A stretch of 34,163 nt of DNA from Rhodospirillales bacterium (GTDB lineage: Bacteria; Pseudomonadota; Alphaproteobacteria; BOG-932; Roseiterribacteraceae). Positions 16,941 through 25,433 of the stretch are shown here, in pieces. A model generated the notes under the pieces. It did no database searches, was not told where the DNA came from, and worked only from the letters and a program-made list of their open reading frames with translations. The stretch spans positions 1 through 34,163 of the forward strand of contig JAQGIE010000158.1 in NCBI GenBank assembly GCA_028291365.1. The letters run 5' to 3'. Made by a program: the position numbers and the translations under genes. The stretch's first letter is position 1. Each line of letters begins with the position of its first letter.

Positions 16941-19004
16941 ATGCCGACGACGACATGGACACTCACTACCGGCACGGACACGTTTGTCGGTGACGCGACC
17001 GATGACATTTTCAACTCGACGGTGACGGCGCTGACGGCGGGCGACTCGCTGGACGGCGCTACCGGGACCAATCGCCTCAATCTGCAGAACGGCGGACTGT
17101 TCGATCTCTCGCAGATCACGATCACGCGCGTGCAGACGGTGGCCGCCGATAGCCCGTCGACGATCAAAGTCGCGCTGAGCCAACTCGGTGGTGCGTCCGG
17201 AATCACCACCATCACCGGCGTCGGCACCGGCAACACCCTCACCGCCGCTGGGACCGGGTTCGACGTCCACAGCCTGACGATCAACGGCATCCAGACGCTC
17301 GGCGCCGCAACAGCAGGCTCGACGGTCACGATCGACACCGCGCAATTGAAAGTCGGCACGGTCGGCGGTTCGGTGACGACGATCGCGGCGACGGGCGCCG
17401 GCAACACGCTGGCCAGTGCGAGTACGACATTCGACCTGCACAGCGTGACGCTGACCAACGTCCAGACGTTGAGCGACACGACGGCCGGCACCAGCTTCGT
17501 GCTCAATCAATCGCAAGTGTCCGGCTTCGGTGGATCGCTGACGAAGATCAGCGGCACCGGCACCGGCAATGCGATCAAAACGGCGGATATCGCGTTCGCG
17601 CTGACAGGGGTCACCGTCAACAACGTGCAGACGCTGGAAGCGACCGGCGCCAGTGCGCTCTTCACGCTCGACAATACGCAGCTCGTGGCGGGCGGCGGCT
17701 CGATGGCCACGATCAAAGCCGACAACGGCGTCACCAATGGCTTGGCTACGACGGGAAGCGCACTCGATCTGACCGGCGTAACGCTGACGAACATTCAGAC
17801 GTTGGGGTCCAGCGTCGCGGCAACATTCACGGTCGACGGCAAGCAACTCGTTGCAGGGGGCGGCAGTGTGACCGCCATCGGCGGTTTTGGCACCGGCAAC
17901 GTCATTCAGTCGGCCAGCACCAAATTCGATCTGACCGGCGTCGCCACCGACGCCACCATCGCGACGATCAAGACGACCAGCACCGCCGGCGCCACAATCA
18001 CCGACAACAGCGCTGCGCACACGATCATCGGCGGCACGGGCGCCGACATCCTGACGGGCGCTGGCGGTACCGACGTCTTCACCGGCGGCGGCGGCGCCGA
18101 TAAGTTCAGCGACACAGCTGCGCACCTCAACGGCACGACGATCACCGATCTCGGCACCGACGACACGATCAGCCTGACCGACGTCCCGCTGGCCGGCGTT
18201 TATGTGAATTTTTCCGGCAGCACGCTGACGGTCAAATCGAACGGCGTCGTCAAAGCAGCGATCACGCTGAACAACAGCTTCAGCAACAACTTTTCCGTCA
18301 CAGCCGGCGGCGCCGGCATCGACCTCCAATATGGCGGCCCGCTGGATCCGACCAAAGCGACCTCCGGCACCGCGCCGTACACGATCACCGACGGCAAAAA
18401 GAATCCATTGGTGGGCACGTACGGCGACGACGTGTTCGTCGGCAGCCCCAGTACAAGCGACACGGTGCTGGAGAACGGAACACTGTTGATCCAGAACTCG
18501 ATCGTACGGAACGCCAGCGACAACACGATTACGGTGACCGGCCCCGACGGGACCGATCGGTTGGCCTATATCGACCGTATTCGATTCGACGACGGCGTGC
18601 TGATTCTAAATCCAGACGCCAAGGCAGCGTCGATCGCCGGCATCTATCAGGTCGGCTACAGCCGCCTGCCCGACGAAGCGGGACTCAATGCGCAGGTCAA
18701 AGCCGCGACGGGCGGCGTCAGCCTGTTGCAGCTCGCGACGAACTTCCTGAATTCGAAGGAAGCATCGGCGCTGGCCTTGCCGTCGCTGTCGGATTCGGCT
18801 TTCGTGACGATGCTCTATACCAACGCGTTCGGTCGCGCACCGGATTCGGGCGGCATGCAGGTACAGCTGAATGCGCTGTCGCACGGCATTTCACGCGCCC
18901 AGCTGCTGCTGAATTTCGCCACCTCCGCCGAAGAGCTCGCGTTGATCGGCGCACCGCTTAAAGGTGCGGTGTTCGCCGCCTATCCGGATCTGACATTGGG
19001 CTAG
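16941..19004 (+). CDS. Secreted beta-repeat protein with RTX motifs and a DUF4214 domain
   Basis: This 687-aa, Cys-free, Thr/Gly/Ala-rich protein has no Sec signal. The N-terminus (TWTLTTGTDTFVGDATDD) resembles RTX-like surface proteins. Residues ~53-327 hold five repeats of 54-57 aa with consensus FDLxxVTLTNVQTL...FTLDxxQLxxGGGSVTTI..GTGN. Residues ~363-390 (GGTGADILTGAGGTDVFTGG) are two to three hemolysin-type calcium-binding nonapeptides. After a linker (DRLAYIDRIRFDDGVLIL) comes a DUF4214 region (about 565-670) with two copies of the Y...GR.PD..G pattern. The composition fits type I secretion and a surface-layer, adhesin or matrix role; no T1SS genes are in view. The stop shares a CTAG with the serA stop. 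Confidence 0.85.
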   Translation: MPTTTWTLTTGTDTFVGDATDDIFNSTVTALTAGDSLDGATGTNRLNLQNGGLFDLSQITITRVQTVAADSPSTIKVALSQLGGASGITTITGVGTGNTLTAAGTGFDVHSLTINGIQTLGAATAGSTVTIDTAQLKVGTVGGSVTTIAATGAGNTLASASTTFDLHSVTLTNVQTLSDTTAGTSFVLNQSQVSGFGGSLTKISGTGTGNAIKTADIAFALTGVTVNNVQTLEATGASALFTLDNTQLVAGGGSMATIKADNGVTNGLATTGSALDLTGVTLTNIQTLGSSVAATFTVDGKQLVAGGGSVTAIGGFGTGNVIQSASTKFDLTGVATDATIATIKTTSTAGATITDNSAAHTIIGGTGADILTGAGGTDVFTGGGGADKFSDTAAHLNGTTITDLGTDDTISLTDVPLAGVYVNFSGSTLTVKSNGVVKAAITLNNSFSNNFSVTAGGAGIDLQYGGPLDPTKATSGTAPYTITDGKKNPLVGTYGDDVFVGSPSTSDTVLENGTLLIQNSIVRNASDNTITVTGPDGTDRLAYIDRIRFDDGVLILNPDAKAASIAGIYQVGYSRLPDEAGLNAQVKAATGGVSLLQLATNFLNSKEASALALPSLSDSAFVTMLYTNAFGRAPDSGGMQVQLNALSHGISRAQLLLNFATSAEELALIGAPLKGAVFAAYPDLTLG
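17097..17922 (+). repeat. Five ~165-bp coding tandem repeats
   Basis: These encode the 54-57-residue units of the secreted protein. The units are clearly related at protein level (motifs VQTL / IQTL, GTGN, GGSVTTI) but have diverged in DNA, so this is an old internal duplication rather than a recent slippage array. Units 4 and 5 are the most alike (QLVAGGGS, LTGVTLTN). Confidence 0.75.
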
Positions 19005-20575
19005 AAACGCAGCGCCCGCACCGACACGACGTTGGGAAGCTGCGCGACTTTGCGCAGCAGCCCGTCTTCGACGCGCTCGTCGACCGAGACGAGGCAATGC
19101 GCGACGCCGCCCGGTCCCGAACGGCCGTTATGGAAGCCCGCGATATTGACGCCCGCATCGCCGAGCATGCGGCCGAAAGCGCCGATGAAGCCGGGCTTGT
19201 CCTGGTTCGACACCAGCAGCATGTGCGGCGTCAGCTCGGCTTCGGTCGGGATGCCGTCGATGCCGACGACGCGCGGACGTTCGGCGAACAAGGTGCCGAC
19301 CGCCGTGCGCGTACCGGTGTCGGTGGTGACCTGCACCGTAATCTCGGTCTGGTAGTCGATCGCTTCTTCGGTGCGCGTCTCGACGATGTCGATGCCGCGT
19401 TCCTTGGCCAGGATCGGCGCGTTGACCATGTTGACGCTTTCGACCTGCGTGCCGAGCAGGCCTTTCAGCACCACCGCGGTGAGCGGCCGTAGATTGAGTG
19501 ACGCGACCTGGCCGGCATAGCGGATCTCGATCCGCTTCAGCCCCTTCTCCATGATCTGGCCGACGAACGCGCCGAGCTGTTCGGCGAGTTTCAGGTACGG
19601 CTTGAGCTTGGGTGCATCCTCGGCCGACAGCGACGGCATGTTGAGCGCGTTGGTGACGGCGCCGTGCAACAGGAAATCGCTCATCTGTTCGGCGACCTGC
19701 AGCGCGACGTTCTCCTGCGCCTCGTTGGTCGAGGCGCCGAGATGCGGCGTGCAGATCACCTGCTCCAGCGCGAAGAGCGGATTGTCCTTGGCCGGCTCGA
19801 CCGTGAACACGTCGAGCGCGGCGCCGGCGACATGCCCATTTTCGATCGCCGCCTTGAGCGCGGCCTCGTCGATCAGGCCGCCGCGCGCGCAATTGATGAT
19901 GCGCACGCCCTTCTTGGTCTTGGCGAGGTTCGCCGCGCTCAACACGTTGCGCGTCTGGTCGGTCAACGGCACGTGCAGCGTGATGAAATCGGCGCGCGCC
20001 AGCAGATCGTCGAGCTCGACCTTTTCGACCCCGAGATCGCGGGCGCGTTCTTCGCCGAGGAAGGGATCGTAGGCGATCACTTTCATCTTCAGCCCGATGG
20101 CGCGGTCGGCGACGATCGAGCCGATATTGCCGGCACCGATCACGCCCAGCACCTTGCCGTACAGCTCGACGCCCATGAAGCGGGACTTCTCCCACTTGCT
20201 CGCGCGCGTCGACTGGTTGGCTTGCGGGATGTCGCGCGCCAGCGCGAACAGCATCGCGATCGCGTGTTCGGCGGTGGTGATCGAATTGCCGAACGGCGTG
20301 TTCATCACCACCACGCCGCGCGCCGAGGCTGCCGGCACGTCGACATTGTCGACGCCGATGCCGGCGCGGCCGATCACCTTCAGCGCCAGCGCCTGTTCGA
20401 GCAGCTCCTTGGTCACTTTGGTCGAGGAACGGATGGCGAGACCGTCATATTTGCCGATGATCTTCTTGAGCTCGTCGGGCTTGAGGCCGGGCTTGAAATC
20501 GACGTCGATGCCGCGCTCGCGGAAAATCTCGACCGCGCGCGGGGACAGTTCGTCGGAAACGAGGACGTTGGGCAT
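19001..20575 (-). CDS. serA: D-3-phosphoglycerate dehydrogenase (long form with ACT domain)
   Basis: This 524-aa enzyme oxidises 3-phosphoglycerate to 3-phosphohydroxypyruvate, the first step of serine synthesis. It has the Rossmann motif GVIGAGNIGSIVADRA, the active-site Arg context INCARGGLIDE, and the catalytic His in CTPHLGAST. The intervening (ASB) domain and a C-terminal ACT domain (last ~75 residues, LLVSNQDKPGFIGAFGRML) make it the type 1, potentially serine-feedback-regulated form. ATG 20575 (MPNVLVSDELS) is the family-consistent start. It lies downstream of serC on the same strand with a paired palindromic repeat between them. The stop overlaps the convergent gene's stop at CTAG (19001-19004). 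Confidence 0.96.
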   Translation of the reverse strand: MPNVLVSDELSPRAVEIFRERGIDVDFKPGLKPDELKKIIGKYDGLAIRSSTKVTKELLEQALALKVIGRAGIGVDNVDVPAASARGVVVMNTPFGNSITTAEHAIAMLFALARDIPQANQSTRASKWEKSRFMGVELYGKVLGVIGAGNIGSIVADRAIGLKMKVIAYDPFLGEERARDLGVEKVELDDLLARADFITLHVPLTDQTRNVLSAANLAKTKKGVRIINCARGGLIDEAALKAAIENGHVAGAALDVFTVEPAKDNPLFALEQVICTPHLGASTNEAQENVALQVAEQMSDFLLHGAVTNALNMPSLSAEDAPKLKPYLKLAEQLGAFVGQIMEKGLKRIEIRYAGQVASLNLRPLTAVVLKGLLGTQVESVNMVNAPILAKERGIDIVETRTEEAIDYQTEITVQVTTDTGTRTAVGTLFAERPRVVGIDGIPTEAELTPHMLLVSNQDKPGFIGAFGRMLGDAGVNIAGFHNGRSGPGGVAHCLVSVDERVEDGLLRKVAQLPNVVSVRALRF

Positions 20576-20586
20576 TTTGTTTTCCC

Positions 20587-20674
20587 TATTCCCCGCGAAT
20601 AGCGGGGATCCATCGAGCAACGAGCTCGGAAACTGGAGAATGTGGTTGGATGGATCCCCGCTTGCGCGGGGACG
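20587..20674. repeat. Paired palindromic (BIME-like) repeat, copy B
   Basis: CCCCGC-GAATA-GCGGGG at 20591-20607 is followed in opposite orientation by CCCCGC-TTGC-GCGGGG at 20656-20671. The same GGGGATCCAT / ATGGATCCCC flanks appear as in copy C. It sits between serC and serA, so it lies inside the presumed serC-serA transcript and could attenuate or protect it. Confidence 0.85.
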
Positions 20675-20677
20675 ACA

Positions 20678-21826
20678 TCAAGCTGCGGCCGACGACTGCG
20701 AACGCACCTGGTCGTGCGCCCACTCGATCCACGGCAGCAGCTTCTCGATATCCGAAGTCTCCACCGTCGCGCCGCCCCAGATGCGCAGGCCCGGCGGTGC
20801 CGCGCGATACGCGGCCACGTCGAGCGCGACGTTTTCGGCTTCGAGCAGCTTGGCGATGGCCGCCGAATCGCTGCCGTCGGTGAAGACGAGGCAGATGGAT
20901 GTGTTGCTTCGCGTCCCCGGCACCGAGGCCAGGAACTCGACCCACGGCGTTTTTTCGACCCAGCGTGCGATGGCGCCGAGATTCGCTTCCGAGCGCGCGA
21001 CCAGCGCGTCGAGTCCGCCGATCTTCTCGGCCCAGTCGAGCCCGTCGATCGCGTCTTCGACGCACAGCATCGACGGCGTGTTGATGGTCTCGCCCTTGAA
21101 CACGCCTTCCGACAGCGCGCCTTTCGCGGTCAGGCGGAACAGTTTCGGCAACGGCCAGGCGGGCGTGTACGACGTCAGCCGCTCGGCGGCGCGCGGGCTC
21201 AGGACCAGCATGCCGTGCTGCGCTTCACCGCCCAGCACTTTCTGCCAGGACCAGGTGATGACATCGAGCTTCCGCCACGGCAGCGGCATCGCATACACGG
21301 CCGAGGTCGCGTCGCAGATTGCCAGCCCCACGCGATCGTCCGGAATCCAGTCGCCGTCGGGCACGCGTACGCCCGACGTGGTGCCGTTCCAGGTGAAGAC
21401 CACGTCGCGCGCGAAATCGACCTGGCGCAGGTCGGGCAGTTGTCCGTAGGGCGCGTCGAAGGTGCGGACGTCCTGCAGCTTCAGCTGCTTCACCACGTCG
21501 GTGACCCAGTCCTGGCCGAAACTTTCCCAGGCGAGCAGATCGACGCCGCGGAACCCGAGGAGCGACCACAAGGCCATCTCGACCGCGCCCGTGTCCGAGG
21601 CCGGCACGATGGCGATGCGATAGTCGTCGGGGATCGACAGGATGCGGCGCGTGCGCTCGATCACGTCATAGAGCCGCGCCTTGCCCTCTTTCGAGCGATG
21701 CGAGCGGCCAAGAAATGCGCCTTTGAGCACCTCGACCGACCAGCCGGGGCGTTTGGCACAGGGACCTGAGCTGAATTGGGGATTTTGCGGGCGTACGCCC
21801 GGCTTTGCCGACAGGTTCGTCGTCAT
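20678..21826 (-). CDS. serC: Phosphoserine aminotransferase (alphaproteobacterial type)
   Basis: This 382-aa PLP enzyme transfers an amino group from glutamate to 3-phosphohydroxypyruvate, the second step of serine synthesis. It has the N-terminal [15 protein letters not shown], and [21 protein letters not shown] with the PLP lysine at about residue 196. That is the divergent SerC subtype seen in alphaproteobacteria. I chose ATG 21826, which has AGGA about 9 nt upstream; the earlier TTG lacks this. serA follows on the same strand. A structured leader with a perfect stem lies just upstream (21836-21895). Confidence 0.94.
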   Translation of the reverse strand: MTTNLSAKPGVRPQNPQFSSGPCAKRPGWSVEVLKGAFLGRSHRSKEGKARLYDVIERTRRILSIPDDYRIAIVPASDTGAVEMALWSLLGFRGVDLLAWESFGQDWVTDVVKQLKLQDVRTFDAPYGQLPDLRQVDFARDVVFTWNGTTSGVRVPDGDWIPDDRVGLAICDATSAVYAMPLPWRKLDVITWSWQKVLGGEAQHGMLVLSPRAAERLTSYTPAWPLPKLFRLTAKGALSEGVFKGETINTPSMLCVEDAIDGLDWAEKIGGLDALVARSEANLGAIARWVEKTPWVEFLASVPGTRSNTSICLVFTDGSDSAAIAKLLEAENVALDVAAYRAAPPGLRIWGGATVETSDIEKLLPWIEWAHDQVRSQSSAAA

Positions 21827-21835
21827 CTGCAACCG

Positions 21836-21895
21836 TCCTTCCAGACGATAGCGTTCCGGTGGGGGAACGTGGCCCGGTCCGGTGGTACGTCGGCG
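21836..21895 (-). promoter_or_regulatory. Structured 5' leader of serC; candidate serC-type cis-regulatory RNA
   Basis: In the serC sense strand a perfect hairpin CGTTCC-CCCACC-GGAACG (21869-21852) lies about 26 nt before the start codon. It is preceded by a repeated ACCGGA element (CCACCGGACC then CCACCGGAAC) that allows alternative pairings. A structured motif upstream of serC-serA operons has been described in alphaproteobacteria. The position and context fit, but I cannot align it to that family here. Confidence 0.4.
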
Positions 21896-21945
21896 AAGAT
21901 GGAAGCGTCAACGCACATTGTTGCCGCAGCGCGCGCCGCAGCTAT

Positions 21946-21991
21946 GCGGTTGTTACGCGCCTGCGCCGGCGGTTGTTGCGCGCCTGCGCGC
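21946..21991. repeat. Two tandem copies of a 23-bp repeat upstream of serC
   Basis: 21946-21968 and 21969-21991 agree at 21 of 23 positions (GCGGTTGTT[A/G]CGCGCCTGCG...). They lie between the tam stop and the serC leader, about 120-165 bp before the serC start, where a promoter or operator would be. They could be a doubled protein-binding site or a simple local duplication. Confidence 0.6.
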
Positions 21992-21999
21992 GGGCCGGT

Positions 22000-22770
22000 T
22001 CAGCGTTGCGCCACCAAGAAAAGCCGGCGGAACGGGAACAGGATCGTACCGTCGCTACGGCGTTCGAAGCGGTCGGCGAGCAAAGCCGTCCCCTCATCCA
22101 GGAAATCACGCAGTTCGTCCGGCGACAGCAGGTCGAGATACGGCTTGATCGCCGTCGAGCGCACGAATTCGACGATCGCGGCTGCGTCTTGCATCCGGTG
22201 CTGGTACTCGGTCTCCCACAGCTCGACGAAGCGCGCCGCCGGCCGCATCAGGTCGTCGTAGAAACCGACGCTACCGATCGGCGGCGAAATCGCTGCGTCT
22301 TTGAGCTTGCCCGACCAGCGCGGCGATGCTGCAAGGTCGCGGAACACGCTCTGGCTCGGACTCGCTTTGTTGTTCGGCATCTGCACCGCGAACCATCCGC
22401 CCGGCGCCACCGCTTCGAACAGGCGCGGGATCAAGGTCGCGTGGTCGGGCAGCCATTGCAGCGTGGCGTTCGAATAGACCACGTCGTACGGCGCCTTCGG
22501 CGTCCAGCTCGCGATGTCGCCTTGCTCGAACCGCGCCGAGGGCAGCGCCGTGCACGCCTGCGCGACCATCGCCGCCGAACTGTCGACACCGTCGATGGCG
22601 GCACCGGGCCAACGCGCCGCGAGCAACATGGTCGAGTTGGCGGGCCCGCAACCGAGATCGACGACACGCTGCGGCGCCTCAGCCGGAACACGCGCGAGCA
22701 GGTCGAGCGCGGCGCGCGTGCGCTCGTCACCGAAGCGCAGATAGAGCTTCGGGTTCCAGTCCAGGCTCAC
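22000..22770 (-). CDS. tam: Trans-aconitate 2-methyltransferase
   Basis: This 256-aa SAM-dependent methyltransferase esterifies trans-aconitate, a spontaneous inhibitor of aconitase. SAM motif I is VVDLGCGPANSTMLLAARWP; IDGVDSSAAMVAQA follows. YSNATLQWLPDH and the active-site-like QMPNNKASPSQSVFRDLA are typical of Tam. It starts at a GTG (22770) that overlaps the thiD stop as GTGA, so it is translated by coupling from thiD. The C-terminus ends FPFRRLFLVAQR as in the family. Confidence 0.88.
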   Translation of the reverse strand: MSLDWNPKLYLRFGDERTRAALDLLARVPAEAPQRVVDLGCGPANSTMLLAARWPGAAIDGVDSSAAMVAQACTALPSARFEQGDIASWTPKAPYDVVYSNATLQWLPDHATLIPRLFEAVAPGGWFAVQMPNNKASPSQSVFRDLAASPRWSGKLKDAAISPPIGSVGFYDDLMRPAARFVELWETEYQHRMQDAAAIVEFVRSTAIKPYLDLLSPDELRDFLDEGTALLADRFERRSDGTILFPFRRLFLVAQR

Positions 22771-23567
22771 GGCCTGAAGCGCTCGAACGTATGGGCGTGG
22801 TTGAGCGGGCCGTGACCACCGCCATAGCCCGGCGCGGTGGCGATGGCGCGTTGTACATAGGCACGGGCGCGCGCCACCGAATCCTGCAGCGACAGGCCCT
22901 GCGCCATCGACACCGCGATGGCCGACGCCAGCGTGCAGCCGGTGCCGTGCGTGTGGCGCGACTTCACGCGCGGCGCTTCGAACCGCAACAGCCCGTCGGC
23001 GGTGGCAAGGATGTCGACCACTTCGTCACCGCCGAGATGACCGCCTTTGAGCAGCACCGCGCGCGACCCGAGCGTCAACAGCAGCTCGGCCGTATGCTCC
23101 ATCCCCAGCACGTCGTCGATGGTGCAGCCGGCGAGCAGTTCGGCTTCGGGAATGTTGGGCGTCAGCACCGTCGCGAGCAGCGCAAGGCGGCGCCGCGTCG
23201 CTTCGACCGCAGCGCCGTCCATCAATTGCGCGCCGCCTTTGGCACGCATCACCGGATCGACGATCAACGGAATATGCGCCACGTCATCGAGCACGTCCGA
23301 CACCGCTTCGACCGTGGCCGCGTCGCCCAGCATGCCGATCTTGATCGCGTCGGCGCCGATATCGTCGAGCACCAGCCGCATCTGCTTCACGACGAGCTCG
23401 GGCGGAACCGGAAACACGGCATGGACGCCGTGCGTGTCCTGCGCGGTGATCGCGGTGATCGCGGTCGCGGCGTAGCCGCCGAGCGCAGTAATGGTTTTGA
23501 TGTCGGCCTGGATGCCGGCACCACCGCTCGAATCCGACCCGGCGACGACGAGAACACGACCCTTCAC
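22767..23567 (-). CDS. thiD: Hydroxymethylpyrimidine/phosphomethylpyrimidine kinase
   Basis: This 266-aa ribokinase-fold enzyme phosphorylates HMP and HMP-P in thiamine synthesis or salvage. The N-terminus has VVAGSDSSGGAGIQADIKT, the HMP-binding loop. KIGMLGD, DPVMRAKGG, TPNIPEAELLAG and the anion-hole motif HGTGCTLASAIA follow in order. I chose a GTG start at 23567 because GGGGAG lies about 7 nt upstream and MKGRVLVVAGSDS fits the family length. It overlaps tam by 4 nt. Divergent from nagK with a 186-bp shared promoter region. No thiamine riboswitch is evident there. Confidence 0.93.
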   Translation of the reverse strand: MKGRVLVVAGSDSSGGAGIQADIKTITALGGYAATAITAITAQDTHGVHAVFPVPPELVVKQMRLVLDDIGADAIKIGMLGDAATVEAVSDVLDDVAHIPLIVDPVMRAKGGAQLMDGAAVEATRRRLALLATVLTPNIPEAELLAGCTIDDVLGMEHTAELLLTLGSRAVLLKGGHLGGDEVVDILATADGLLRFEAPRVKSRHTHGTGCTLASAIAVSMAQGLSLQDSVARARAYVQRAIATAPGYGGGHGPLNHAHTFERFRP

Positions 23568-23700
23568 AGCACACTCCCCGCTGGTGGCGGCACAAAGCCC
23601 GGCCCGGCCCCGATCCACAAGCCGACTTTTCGGGGCAATTTGTTGCGGAGCCGTCCGGCCGCGCCTTTCCTGGCGCCGCCAGCCTGGCCGAAATTCGATC

Positions 23701-23754
23701 TGGTCTCCTCTGGTATCATGTTGGTATGGTCGCCGCAGCGCGGAGAGCAGACCA
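23701..23754 (+). promoter_or_regulatory. Repeated TGGTAT-type half-sites before nagK; candidate GntR operator
   Basis: TGGTCT (23701), TGGTAT (23711) and TGGTAT (23722) lie in the nagK upstream region, the last two spaced 11 bp, about one helical turn. AGACCA (23749-23754) touches the nagK start. TGGTCT/AGACCA are the half-sites of DasR/NagR-type GntR operators, and a gene of that family is second in the operon. The arrangement is not a standard palindrome, so this is a suggestion. Confidence 0.35.
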
Positions 23755-24641
23755 TGGGCGAGCCAATCTTGTTTCTGGGAATCGACGGCGGCGGCACCAG
23801 GTGCCGGGCCCGGCTGACCGATGCGGCGGGCAAGCGCCTGGGTGAGGGGTTCGCCGGCCCAGCCAATATCCGGCTCGGGCTGGAGGCTGCCTGGTCTGCA
23901 ATTCTGGCGGCGACCGACCAGGCGCTGGGCCAGGCGGGCCTGAGCGCCGACGCGATGGGCCGGATCCGCGCCGGCTTCGGCCTCGCCGGCGTTTGCGGCC
24001 CGGAAGACGTCGAGTTCCTTCTCACCGGCAGATCGCCCTTCGCCAGCGTCGAGGTCGAGACCGACGCGCACACGGCCTGCCTCGGCGCCTTTGCGGGCGA
24101 GGACGGCGCCATCCTGATCGTGGGCACCGGCAGCGTCGGCTACGCGCTGATCGGCGGCGTGGCGCATTCGGTCGGCGGCTGGGGCTTCGAGATTTCCGAC
24201 GATGGCAGCGGCGCCGCGATCGGCCGCGAGGCGATCCGCGCCGCCGTCCGTGCGCATGACGGCCTTACCCGCGCGAGCGCGCTGACCGACGCCGTCCTCG
24301 CCAAGCTCGGTCCGCCCACGCGCATCGTCGAATGGGCCGCGTCGGCGAAACCCGGCAATTACGCGACATTTGCGCCGCTGGTGCTCGAACACGCGTTGCA
24401 GGACGACCCGATCGCAACCGAGATCGTGCAGCAGGGCGCGGCGCGGCTCGACGCGCATATCGAGCGCCTGCGCCAGCTCGGCGCGCCGCATATCTGTTTG
24501 ATGGGCGGCGCCGCGAGCGCGATCGAACCATTCCTGTCGCCGCCGGCGCGCGCCGCCCTGGTGCAAGCGAAAGGCGACGCGATGGACGGCGCGCTGCTGC
24601 TGGCCCGGCGCGCAGCGCGCTCCGAACATGGCGCGGCATGA
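23754..24641 (+). CDS. nagK: N-acetylglucosamine kinase (BadF/BadG ATPase family)
   Basis: This 295-aa ASKHA-fold kinase has FLGIDGGGTRCRARLTD at the N-terminus (phosphate-1 loop), then DAHTACLGAFAGEDGAILIVGTGSVGYA (phosphate-2) and a C-terminal GGAAS adenosine loop. In this operon the substrate is most likely free GlcNAc, giving GlcNAc-6-P for NagA; the family also includes glucosamine kinases. I chose ATG 23754, with GGAGAG just upstream. The stop overlaps the regulator start as ATGA. Confidence 0.85.
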   Translation: MGEPILFLGIDGGGTRCRARLTDAAGKRLGEGFAGPANIRLGLEAAWSAILAATDQALGQAGLSADAMGRIRAGFGLAGVCGPEDVEFLLTGRSPFASVEVETDAHTACLGAFAGEDGAILIVGTGSVGYALIGGVAHSVGGWGFEISDDGSGAAIGREAIRAAVRAHDGLTRASALTDAVLAKLGPPTRIVEWAASAKPGNYATFAPLVLEHALQDDPIATEIVQQGAARLDAHIERLRQLGAPHICLMGGAASAIEPFLSPPARAALVQAKGDAMDGALLLARRAARSEHGAA

Positions 24642-25405
24642 GCGGCGCCCTGTTTCATCGCGAGGCGCTGGCGGGCGCGGATTCTGAAACGGCGGGGCCG
24701 CTCTATCTCCAGCTGGCGCGTCACGTGCGCAAGCTGATCGCGGACGGCGCATTGCAGGTCGAGCAGGCGCTGCCGGCCGAGCGCGAACTCGCCGAACGGT
24801 TCGGCGTCTCGCGCGTCACGGTACGCAAGGCGCTGCAGGAACTGGTCGACGAGGGCCTGCTGCAACAACGCGCGCGCGCCGGCACCTATGTCAGCCGCGG
24901 CGTGCATGTCGTGCAGGCGCTGTCGGCGCTGACCGGCTTCACCGAAGACATGCGCTCGCGCGGGCTGGAGCCGAGCTCGCACTGGCTGCGCCGCGGCACC
25001 GCCACCGCGACGCCCGACGAAGCCATGGCGCTGGGGCTGCAACCCGGCGAAATGGTGAGTCGGCTGCATCGCGTGCGCCTGGTCGACGGCACGCCGATCG
25101 CGATCGAACATGCGACCATCGCGGCGCGCTTCCTGCCCGACCCGGACTCGGTTCGCGGCTCGCTTTATGAGCGGCTGCGCGTGCTCGGTCATGGTCCGCA
25201 TCGGGCGCTGCAGCGCCTGTCGGCGATCGTGCTCGACGCCGAGCAGTCGAAGATTCTGCAAGTCCCGCCGGGCACGCCCGCTTTGTCGATCGAGCGGCGC
25301 AGCTTTCTGAAAGACGGACGGCCGCTCGAGCTGATGCGCTCGCAATATCGCGGCGACGCCTATGACGTGATCGTCGAATTGAACCTGAACGAGGCCAAGG
25401 GATGA
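24638..25405 (+). CDS. GntR/HutC-family regulator, probable amino-sugar operon repressor (NagR/DasR type)
   Basis: This 255-aa protein has an N-terminal winged helix (about 20-85; ELAERFGVSRVTVRKALQEL) and a C-terminal UTRA ligand domain (from about 95: LTGFTEDMRSRGLEPSSHWL ... SIERRSFLKDGRPLELMRSQYRG). The UTRA type binds sugar phosphates in NagR/DasR relatives. Position inside the nag operon suggests control by GlcN-6-P or GlcNAc-6-P and autoregulation. It overlaps nagK by 4 nt and precedes the deaminase gene by 28 nt. Confidence 0.88.
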   Translation: MSGALFHREALAGADSETAGPLYLQLARHVRKLIADGALQVEQALPAERELAERFGVSRVTVRKALQELVDEGLLQQRARAGTYVSRGVHVVQALSALTGFTEDMRSRGLEPSSHWLRRGTATATPDEAMALGLQPGEMVSRLHRVRLVDGTPIAIEHATIAARFLPDPDSVRGSLYERLRVLGHGPHRALQRLSAIVLDAEQSKILQVPPGTPALSIERRSFLKDGRPLELMRSQYRGDAYDVIVELNLNEAKG

Positions 25406-25433
25406 CGGTGATCGCCGTTCTTTCTGAAACAAC

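Noticed and set aside
16014-18329. 771-codon minus-strand frame across the 333-aa and repeat-protein genes
   Set aside because: It is antisense to two well-supported genes. The Arg/Asp-rich periodic translation mirrors the repeats of the plus-strand gene and has no domain features.
23568-23753. Possible thiamine (TPP) riboswitch upstream of thiD
   Set aside because: I could not find the conserved TPP-aptamer core sequences on the minus strand in this short region.
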